Below are positions 7,577 to 13,585 of a stretch of DNA of 15,065 bases, piece after piece (position 1 is the first letter of the stretch; each line of letters starts with the position of its first letter). The stretch is from Cellvibrionaceae bacterium. GTDB lineage: Bacteria; Pseudomonadota; Gammaproteobacteria; Pseudomonadales; Cellvibrionaceae. Both the position numbers and the translations under genes were made by a program. The notes beneath the pieces are model-generated. The model saw only the letters and a list, made by a program, of their open reading frames with translations, ran no database searches and was not told the origin of the DNA. The stretch spans positions 1 through 15,065 of the forward strand of contig JAGKXA010000116.1 in the NCBI GenBank assembly GCA_021151615.1, in the 5' to 3' direction.

Positions 7577-7735
7577 TTTCAATTAGTGGTTGCTTGGACT
7601 TTGGGGATTTGAGTAATCTCGGATAACTTTTTTCAGTTATCATAAAGTTCATAATCGCCAAACGCAACGATCATATAATGCTGCTTTTAATGCTCCTTCC
7701 ACTCAGCTCATTTTAACAGATAGCATACAACCCAC
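7577..7735. other. intergenic stretch holding the join of two unlike genomes
   Basis: To the left lie gammaproteobacterium-like genes ending with an A+T-rich PNP segment. To the right everything is Bacteroidota-like. No gene, integrase, insertion sequence or long repeat is visible here. A weak 6-bp inverted repeat (GATAAC 7622-7627, GTTATC 7636-7641) lies 46 bases past the stop at 7576, without a T-tract after it. The exact joint cannot be fixed by eye. Confidence 0.5.
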
Positions 7736-7771
7736 AAAAAAAGCCCGCCAATCAAAGATCAGCGGGCTTTT
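7736..7771 (-). terminator. intrinsic terminator of tRNA-Gln
   Basis: On the minus strand AAAAGCCCGC (complement of 7762-7771) pairs with GCGGGCTTTT (complement of 7739-7748) around a 13-base loop, followed by more T residues to 7736. It begins one base after the end of the tRNA, so it should end the tRNA transcript. The symmetric A/T arms could also let it work from the other side. Confidence 0.8.
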
Positions 7772-7772
7772 G

Positions 7773-7843
7773 TAGTTCGACTAGGATTCGAACCTAGACA
7801 AACAGAGTCAGAGTCTGTTGTGCTACCGTTACACAATCGAACT
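7773..7843 (-). tRNA. trnQ: tRNA-Gln (anticodon CUG)
   Basis: The minus strand folds into a full cloverleaf of 71 bases. The acceptor is AGTTCGA/TCGAACT, the D arm GTGT-AACGGTA-GCAC, the anticodon arm ACAGA-CTCTGAC-TCTGT with U33, anticodon CTG and A37, the variable loop 4 bases, the T arm CTAGG-TTCGAAT-CCTAG, and the discriminator A. The anticodon reads CAG codons (glutamine), and the D-arm sequence is typical of glutamine and glutamate tRNAs. The 3' CCA is not encoded (CAA follows instead). That fits Bacteroidota and argues against a gammaproteobacterial origin, where CCA is normally encoded. It has its own terminator directly downstream. Confidence 0.93.
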
Positions 7844-7900
7844 GTGTTGTGTTGTAACAGGGTGCAAAAGTAGTGGTTTTATGTTGTTTTCAAAATTTTT

Positions 7901-7939
7901 GAGGCTGCCATCACGTATTTTTTTTGTGATGGCAGCCTC
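7901..7939. terminator. 14-bp perfect hairpin after the M1 peptidase gene
   Basis: GAGGCTGCCATCAC (7901-7914) and its exact reverse complement (7926-7939) enclose an 11-base T-rich loop. It lies 29 bases past the stop of the minus-strand peptidase gene and is probably its terminator. The longer T-run (7941-7947) follows the stem on the plus strand, while on the minus strand the tail is AAAAATTTT. Direction is therefore unclear and it may work both ways. Confidence 0.6.
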
Positions 7940-7968
7940 GTTTTTTTGTATTGGTTTTAAACAGGTTC

Positions 7969-10900
7969 TTAGAATGCGCGGTTGATGCCCACTACATAGC
8001 GCAGGGCCACATAGTCGCTGTTGCCAAATGGCGGCCTGTTGAGGAATACAGGGAAGTCTACCCGTATGGTAAGTGGCTTGGCTTTTTCGAACACGCCCCA
8101 CTTTTTGATGGTGAATGCACAACCTGCACCGGCATCGGCATGCAGGGTGCTCCATGTGCTGGTAGGGGTGGTAATGCGGAAGTTGTAGGTAGGGTAGCTG
8201 CTCAGCTCCATCACACCCGCATCGGCAAAGGCATACACATCGGCATGCAGCCAGTTGCGGGTAAATTTAGGCCGCCATTGCAGGTAGTTGCTGATGCCTA
8301 CTTCCAGATTGGCCCCTGCGCCGCTGCGGCCCTTGTAGCCGGTAAGCAGGCCATTGTTATGCTCGTCGGGCGCAAAGTAGCCTGCATAGCCACGCAGATT
8401 GAGCCCGCCGCCCTGCTGCCAATGGTTGACATCGTAGAGCGATGTACCACGCCAGTCGTTGGGGGTAAAGCCAATAGAGCGGGTGTATTTGTCTTCCATC
8501 TGCTGCTCGGGGTTGGCACCACCCATGTATAGCATGCTTTCGTAGGGCATTTGCCTGCCAAGGCCCCAACGGCCCATAAAGCGGGTACGAATCTCCAGTT
8601 TGTCGAGCATAGAATAATTCACTGCTTCCAGTTGGGTGTACGAGTAGCTGAATGGCAGGCCATCCTTGGCCATAAACGGTGCTCTGGCACTGATGGTGTA
8701 GCGGCCACTGCCGTGCAGGTACTGGTAGTTGTGCGTCCATGCGGCATTGATAGAGTTGTTTTTGCGGCCGGGTACGCTGCTCCACTCCAGCGGGTCGGCC
8801 AGATAGTTGAGGTCGTTGGTGGTGGGTCGCCACATCATCTGGCCCCATAGCTGCACGGTGTTTTTGTCGTCGTGCAGCCAGTTGAAGCCCGCACGGTTGT
8901 ACCACAAACCATCGAGATAGCGGCTGTTTACCTGCATTTGCAGGCGTGGTTTGCTGCGGCTGATGGGCGACAGATAATTGACGCTGTAGTTCACGGGTTT
9001 GTAGCGGTCGTAGTAGCCCTCGCCCTTGAACGACTGATAATCGGCACCCTGTAGTACGTGGGTATTCCACCACACGCTGGCATCGAGCTTGTAGAGCGAT
9101 GCAAAGTAGTCGCCCTCTACGTGTACGCCTGCCTTTATACCGTCTATGGGGTTCCACCACAGATCGGGGCGGGCATACAGGCGGTAGTGTTTGCGGTCGG
9201 TTGGGTTATTGAGACCACCATCCAGTTTCCACTTTACCGCCAGCGGGCTTATGAGCATACCGCGCGTTTTGTAGTTGTCGGTCATGTTGCGGTCGGCAAG
9301 GCGCATGGTGGTATCTATCTGCACATGGCGTATGCCACCGGGCACCTGTATGTGGGCCTCATAGTCTTCGTGCAGCTTGCCCCAGCCCGTCCACTTGGGC
9401 AGGGTAGTACCCGTGGTGGTCTTTTGGAACCATGTATTGGGTATGGTATAGTTGTACTGGCTGCCATTGCGGGCGGTAACGGTAAAGTCTATGGGCATTT
9501 GCATTTCGCCACGACGCTTGAAGCGAACGGCAAAGCTATCGGTACCGTTTATTTTGCGAATGCGGCCAATGCCATAGTCCAGCGTCTTGGTTGTTTCGAA
9601 CCACTGGTCGAAGAACCACGAGAGGTCTACCTTGGTGTACTGTATCATAGATGCGCGGAAATCCTCGAAGTAGGGGTGTGCAAACTTCCACTGGTCGAAG
9701 TAGTGCTTCATGGCCTGGCTAAAGAGCGTATCGCCCAGTACATATTGCAGGTTGTAGAGCATGCTGGCCGTTTTGTAGTACACCATGCCATAGCCGCCAC
9801 CGTGTGCCAGTGCGCTGCTAAAATCGTCGGAATGGGTATTGATGGCCACCTCGCGCTGGTTGAGCGCAGCCGATGAATAGGCGTTCAGCACGCGGAGGTC
9901 CAGCACATTGATGGGTTCGGCAAAGCGGGCGCGGTAGCGCGATTTCGGTTTGTCGGTCACCAGATCGTTGCCATCTATGGCACGCAGCCCCCATGCGGTA
10001 AGGAATTGGGTAAAGCCCTCGTCCATAGCGGCACGGTAGGTTTCGTTGCTGCCCACCTGTCCGTAGAACCAGTTGTGCGCTATCTCGTGTACCAGCAAGC
10101 CACGGTAGCCGGGGTCGCTGCCGCCATCCAGCGTGAGCATGGGGTATTCCATACCATCGGCGGCATCGGCTGCCACCATTTTGGGGTAGCAATAGTGGCC
10201 AATGTCCTCGGAGAATGTTTTGATGATTTTTGCCACATATTCGGGTGCGTTTTGCCAGCCGGCAGCGTGTGGCTCTTGTACTATGGCTACACATTCTATA
10301 CCCTTCCAGTAGGTGGTGCCTATGCGGTAAGAAGGGTCGGCCGTGAAGGCGAAATCGTGTACGTTGTTGGCTACAAAGTGCCATTTCTTGCGTTCGCCCT
10401 TTACGTAGGGTATGATGGTAGTGGGCGTGTCGCTGCTTTTTTTGGTAGCAAAGTTCTTCAGATCCAGCTTGGCGCGCAGGTCGTCGGGCAGTACTTCTTT
10501 ACGGTTTTCCAGCTCGCCACTGGCCTCTACTATGTAGTTGCTCGGGAAGTCGAGTGTGACATCGAACAGGCCATAATCGCCATAGAACTCGCGGTTCAGG
10601 TGCTGATACGTATCCCAACCGTGCATACGGTCGTATACCGACAGTTTTGGGAACCACTGGCAGCCGTTGTAGTGTTTGAAGCCCCATGCAGTATACATCT
10701 TCATACGGCGACGGGTTTCGCCCCTGTCGTAGTAGGTGTTGAACTTCATGCTGATGGTAGTCTTAGCCCCTGGTGGTAGCGGGGCAGGGAGGTCTACCTT
10801 CATAATGGTATTATCGAGCGTGGTAATGGTAGGTTTGCCATCGGCCAATATGTTCTCCAGCACTATACCCAATCCGCCGGCCTCGTACTTGCCCATTCGG

Positions 10901-11229
10901 GCATTTACGTTATTAGCAAGTTCCAAATCGCGCAGGTAAGATCCTTTTATGAACGCGTTCTGGTAGAGGTGAAAGTATACGTAACGGAGCGTATCGGGCG
11001 AGTTGTTCCAATAGGTAAGTACTTCGTTGCCCTCTATTACATTGGTTTCTTCGTTGATGCGGGCATCAATTTTGTAATGCACGTCCTGTTGCCAATACGC
11101 CTTATCGGGCTTGCGGTTTTGCCAATAATATGGATTGGTAGTGGCTCTGTAGGCGTTATCGTTCAGTTGGGCGTTACATTGCGCAGCAATGAAAATGCCC
11201 AACAATGTGGTTACCGGCCTTAAAGTCAT
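7969..11229 (-). CDS. M1-type zinc metallopeptidase with C-terminal Omp85-like barrel
   Basis: The protein is 1086 residues from ATG 11229; a TTG three codons upstream is less likely. Residues 1-20 form a signal peptide (hydrophobic TTLLGIFIAA, end CNA). The M1 (gluzincin) domain has the exopeptidase-like GMEYP at 359-363, zinc motif HEIAH at 381-385, third zinc ligand Glu404 eighteen residues after the second His, and a candidate catalytic Tyr484 (VYYKTASML). Residues from ~640 lack peptidase similarity. They are rich in alternating aromatic strands, contain LRGY at 945-948 in the context GGGLNLRGYAGY, and end in LRYVVGINRAF with a terminal Phe. The LRGY and final strand resemble the Omp85/BamA barrel signature. 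If so, the peptidase would be anchored in the outer membrane. It is likely monocistronic, divergent from rsgA and followed by a hairpin. Confidence 0.85.
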   Translation of the reverse strand: MTLRPVTTLLGIFIAAQCNAQLNDNAYRATTNPYYWQNRKPDKAYWQQDVHYKIDARINEETNVIEGNEVLTYWNNSPDTLRYVYFHLYQNAFIKGSYLRDLELANNVNARMGKYEAGGLGIVLENILADGKPTITTLDNTIMKVDLPAPLPPGAKTTISMKFNTYYDRGETRRRMKMYTAWGFKHYNGCQWFPKLSVYDRMHGWDTYQHLNREFYGDYGLFDVTLDFPSNYIVEASGELENRKEVLPDDLRAKLDLKNFATKKSSDTPTTIIPYVKGERKKWHFVANNVHDFAFTADPSYRIGTTYWKGIECVAIVQEPHAAGWQNAPEYVAKIIKTFSEDIGHYCYPKMVAADAADGMEYPMLTLDGGSDPGYRGLLVHEIAHNWFYGQVGSNETYRAAMDEGFTQFLTAWGLRAIDGNDLVTDKPKSRYRARFAEPINVLDLRVLNAYSSAALNQREVAINTHSDDFSSALAHGGGYGMVYYKTASMLYNLQYVLGDTLFSQAMKHYFDQWKFAHPYFEDFRASMIQYTKVDLSWFFDQWFETTKTLDYGIGRIRKINGTDSFAVRFKRRGEMQMPIDFTVTARNGSQYNYTIPNTWFQKTTTGTTLPKWTGWGKLHEDYEAHIQVPGGIRHVQIDTTMRLADRNMTDNYKTRGMLISPLAVKWKLDGGLNNPTDRKHYRLYARPDLWWNPIDGIKAGVHVEGDYFASLYKLDASVWWNTHVLQGADYQSFKGEGYYDRYKPVNYSVNYLSPISRSKPRLQMQVNSRYLDGLWYNRAGFNWLHDDKNTVQLWGQMMWRPTTNDLNYLADPLEWSSVPGRKNNSINAAWTHNYQYLHGSGRYTISARAPFMAKDGLPFSYSYTQLEAVNYSMLDKLEIRTRFMGRWGLGRQMPYESMLYMGGANPEQQMEDKYTRSIGFTPNDWRGTSLYDVNHWQQGGGLNLRGYAGYFAPDEHNNGLLTGYKGRSGAGANLEVGISNYLQWRPKFTRNWLHADVYAFADAGVMELSSYPTYNFRITTPTSTWSTLHADAGAGCAFTIKKWGVFEKAKPLTIRVDFPVFLNRPPFGNSDYVALRYVVGINRAF

Positions 11230-11253
11230 GAGTAGCAATTGTTAGTTTGTGCG

Positions 11254-11261
11254 TAAAAGTA
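11254..11261 (-). promoter_or_regulatory. possible -7 element of the M1 peptidase gene
   Basis: TACTTTTA on the minus strand is one base from the Bacteroidota consensus TAnnTTTG and lies 24 bases before the ATG at 11229. I see no clear -33 TTG at the usual spacing. Confidence 0.35.
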
Positions 11262-11380
11262 TCATTTTATCTGCAACCCACCTTCACCCTGTTGGGGTAT
11301 GTTGGTGTAGCATTTTCAGGTATCTGTACCTGTATGGGCACCATATACCAAAAGAATGTACGCCATAATGGTATGGTGCC

Positions 11381-11388
11381 TACTTTTG
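11381..11388 (+). promoter_or_regulatory. -7 promoter element of rsgA
   Basis: TACTTTTG fits the Bacteroidota TAnnTTTG consensus exactly. It ends eight bases before the ATG at 11397, so the mRNA would be leaderless or nearly so. This also supports the 11397 start over upstream codons in the same frame. Confidence 0.5.
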
Positions 11389-11396
11389 TGGTGTTC

Positions 11397-12323
11397 ATGA
11401 AAGGGAAAGTCTATAAGTCGACGGGTAGCTGGTACACGGTAAGGGGCGAAGATGGTGCGGTGTGGAGTGCCCGGATAAAGGGAAAGTTGAAGATAGATGA
11501 GGAAATATCATCTACCAACCCCATAGCGGTGGGCGATACTGTGGAGTTTGAGCCTGAGGACGAGGCGATACATACCGGCATCATAAGCGGGGTGTGCCCA
11601 CGGCATAACTATATGGTGCGCATATCGCCCCACAACCCGGGGCAGAAGCACATTATTGCGGCCGATATAGATCTTGCCCTGCTGGTGGCTTCTATTGCCG
11701 AGCCGCGTACTTCTACAGGCTTCATAGATCGTTTTCTGGTAACAGCAGAGGCCTACCACATACCCGCCATACTGGTCATTAACAAGACCGATATTCTGAA
11801 ACCCAAACAAGTAGCCATACTGGAAGAATGGCAACGCATATACACGGGTATAGGGTATGAGGTGTACCCGGTAACGGCTACGAAGCCAGAGACGCTGGGT
11901 GCCCTGAAGCAAAGGATAGAAGGAAAGATAACGTTATTCAGCGGTCATTCGGGGGTAGGTAAGAGTACGCTTATCAATCAGTTGATACCGGGTATTGGCA
12001 TCAGAACCAATGTTGTATCGGGCTGGAGTGGTAAGGGGCAACATACTACCACGTTTGCCGAGATGTTCGACTATCCGGATGGCGGGTGCATTATAGACAC
12101 GCCGGGTGTGAAAGAGTTTGGGTTGATAGATTTTGAACAAGAGGAGTTGTCGCAGTACTTTCCCGAGATGCGTAGGATACTCAGCGATTGTCGGTTCAAT
12201 AATTGTAAACACATTAATGAGCCCGGCTGTGCCGTAAAAGCGGCTGTGGCAGACGGGCTCATTGCTGCGGATAGGTATGTAAATTATGTGTCTATATTGG
12301 AGAGTATAGAGAAGAAGTGGTAG
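11397..12323 (+). CDS. rsgA: RsgA, circularly permuted GTPase of 30S ribosome assembly
   Basis: The protein is 308 residues, normal for RsgA. An OB-fold RNA-binding domain covers ~1-80. The GTPase motifs come in the permuted order expected of the family: G4 NKTD at 129-132, G1 (P-loop) GHSGVGKS at 183-190, switch region with QHTTT at 215-219, G3 DTPG at 234-237. A zinc-finger follows with Cys265, Cys270, His272 and Cys278 in the typical CxxxxCxHxxEPxC layout. It hydrolyses GTP on the late 30S subunit and helps maturation of the decoding region. The frame is open upstream to 11247, but that part has no family similarity and overlaps the promoter. The MKGKVYKSTG start is typical. The stop lies one base from the stop of the opposite-strand gene at 12325. 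Confidence 0.96.
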   Translation: MKGKVYKSTGSWYTVRGEDGAVWSARIKGKLKIDEEISSTNPIAVGDTVEFEPEDEAIHTGIISGVCPRHNYMVRISPHNPGQKHIIAADIDLALLVASIAEPRTSTGFIDRFLVTAEAYHIPAILVINKTDILKPKQVAILEEWQRIYTGIGYEVYPVTATKPETLGALKQRIEGKITLFSGHSGVGKSTLINQLIPGIGIRTNVVSGWSGKGQHTTTFAEMFDYPDGGCIIDTPGVKEFGLIDFEQEELSQYFPEMRRILSDCRFNNCKHINEPGCAVKAAVADGLIAADRYVNYVSILESIEKKW

Positions 12324-12324
12324 A

Positions 12325-12678
12325 TTAACCTGCCTGTGCTTCCTTCTGCAACTCTTCCCAAAACTCGGCAGCGCGGCGGGTGTGGGGTATTACTATGGTA
12401 CCACCCACAATATTGGCTACGGCAAATATCTCGTACATTTCTTCGGTAGTGATGCCCTGCTCGTGGCATTTGCCCAGGTGATACTTGATGCAATCGTCGC
12501 AGCGCAATACCATGCTGGCTACAAGGCCCAGCATTTCCTTTACCCGCACAGAAAGGGCTCCCTCGGCATAGGTATTGGTATCAAGGTTGAAAAGCCGGTT
12601 AATCACCTTGTTATTCTTGCCCAGAATCACCTCATTCATCTTGGCGCGGTAGTCGTTGAACTCTTGTATCTGACTCAT
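12325..12678 (-). CDS. AhpD-like carboxymuconolactone decarboxylase family protein
   Basis: The protein is 117 residues from the ATG at 12678 (MSQIQEFNDY). Upstream codons in this frame overlap mqnA and lack similarity, so this start is preferred. It is an all-helical single domain of the CMD/AhpD family (PF02627). The redox motif is Cys60-Asp-Asp-Cys63 with His67, the CxxCxxxH layout of alkylhydroperoxidase AhpD-like proteins, and the region VKEMLGLVASMVLRCDDC is typical. A peroxidase or disulfide-reductase role is likely but the substrate is unknown. It sits 56 bases downstream of mqnA on the same strand and may share its transcript. It is tail to tail with rsgA. Confidence 0.88.
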   Translation of the reverse strand: MSQIQEFNDYRAKMNEVILGKNNKVINRLFNLDTNTYAEGALSVRVKEMLGLVASMVLRCDDCIKYHLGKCHEQGITTEEMYEIFAVANIVGGTIVIPHTRRAAEFWEELQKEAQAG

Positions 12679-12734
12679 TGTATCTGTTGTTTCTTTACAG
12701 TATTTGTGGTGGTAAATGTAGGGCAAGCGGGTGG

Positions 12735-13475
12735 CTACTCTTGTATCATCTTGAGGAAAGTGTGCAGGCCGGCCAGTTTGTTTTCGTCCAGATGGTAGCA
12801 GATGTTGTTGCGGTAGTACACACCAAGGTCGTACCACGGGAATGGGTTTTGGGCTATTACCTCATCCAGATGATTGAGTCCGGCAGCATTGGCCGCATCA
12901 AACTGCTGCATAAAACCTTCGGGCAGGTCTTTATTGGCTACCCATGCAGCAAAAACAAAATCGAGCCCGGTAAAATCCTTCCATGCGGCCGAGAGGTCGT
13001 AGACATAATTGAAATTGCCCAGTTGCTGCAAGGCGCGGTCGCCAATGATAACGCCGGCGGTAGTGCCTTGTATTTTGTCGATGAAGTTTTCGTCGGCGGG
13101 CAGGTAGTCTACATCCATTTTCCAATGACTCTCCAATAGCAATTGTGCCAGTCGCACCGATGTACGCGACTGGTAATCGAGATATACCGTTTCTACCTCT
13201 GATAGAGGTACCCGGCTAAAGATGGCCACAGAAACTACATTGCCATTGGTAGCAATGCCATATTTACCAGCAATGCGGGCACCGGGTATGCCTGGCATGG
13301 CTGCCACAGGCATCAGCGCCATATCTATTTCGCCAGCCTTTAGTTGCTGTGCCAGTAGGGCAGGGTAGGCTACAGACAGCTCTATATTGTGGTACACATC
13401 GCTTTTCTCTAACCCATAGAGCAGGGGTTTGGTATTGAGATAACTAACCGCGCCAATCTTTACCTTATTCTCCAC
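12735..13475 (-). CDS. mqnA: MqnA, chorismate dehydratase of the futalosine menaquinone pathway
   Basis: The protein is 246 residues if started at GTG 13475 (VENKVKIGAVSYLNTKPL); the frame is open to an ATG at 13508, but that extension overlaps a likely promoter. The fold is a periplasmic-binding-protein-like enzyme (PF02621, MqnA/MqnD). Visible marks are AVSYLNTKPLLYGL at 9-22, DMALMPVAAMPGIPG at 51-65, SRTSVRLAQLLL at 103-114 and IGDRALQ at 144-150. MqnA removes water from chorismate to give 3-[(1-carboxyvinyl)oxy]benzoate, the first step of the alternative menaquinone route used by many Bacteroidota. The MqnA rather than MqnD choice rests on the SYLNTKPL start, which is strong in MqnA. Other mqn genes are not in the window. 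Confidence 0.9.
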   Translation of the reverse strand: MENKVKIGAVSYLNTKPLLYGLEKSDVYHNIELSVAYPALLAQQLKAGEIDMALMPVAAMPGIPGARIAGKYGIATNGNVVSVAIFSRVPLSEVETVYLDYQSRTSVRLAQLLLESHWKMDVDYLPADENFIDKIQGTTAGVIIGDRALQQLGNFNYVYDLSAAWKDFTGLDFVFAAWVANKDLPEGFMQQFDAANAAGLNHLDEVIAQNPFPWYDLGVYYRNNICYHLDENKLAGLHTFLKMIQE

Positions 13476-13496
13476 ACACTTGTGTTTATTTGCCTG

Positions 13497-13504
13497 CAAA
13501 GATA
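13497..13504 (-). promoter_or_regulatory. -7 promoter element of mqnA
   Basis: TATCTTTG on the minus strand matches the Bacteroidota TAnnTTTG consensus and ends 21 bases before the GTG at 13475. It overlaps the alternative ATG region (13508), which favours the GTG start. No clear -33 element is seen. Confidence 0.5.
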
Positions 13505-13585
13505 ACATGTACCAACATGTATCTGATGCCTGTATTGATAGAAAAAACCGTCAATGGTATAGAGATTTAACAAACCGGCTCAATG

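Noticed and set aside
7622..7641. GATAAC/GTTATC inverted repeat as terminator of the tubulin-like/PNP gene
   Set aside because: The stem is only six A+T-rich pairs and the T-run is in the loop and not after the stem.
7736..7843. tRNA-Gln next to the genome join as an integration (att) site of a mobile element
   Set aside because: The tRNA and its own terminator are intact, no repeat of the tRNA 3' end is seen elsewhere in the window, and no integrase gene is present.
9058..9876. Long plus-strand open frame opposite the M1 peptidase gene
   Set aside because: It is antisense to a clearly conserved coding frame in G+C-rich DNA, and its translation shows no recognisable family or start signal.
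12217..12262. 9-bp inverted repeat (ATGAGCCCG / CGGGCTCAT) inside rsgA
   Set aside because: It lies in conserved coding sequence for the zinc-finger end (EPGC and DGLI), has a 28-base loop and no T-run; most likely chance.
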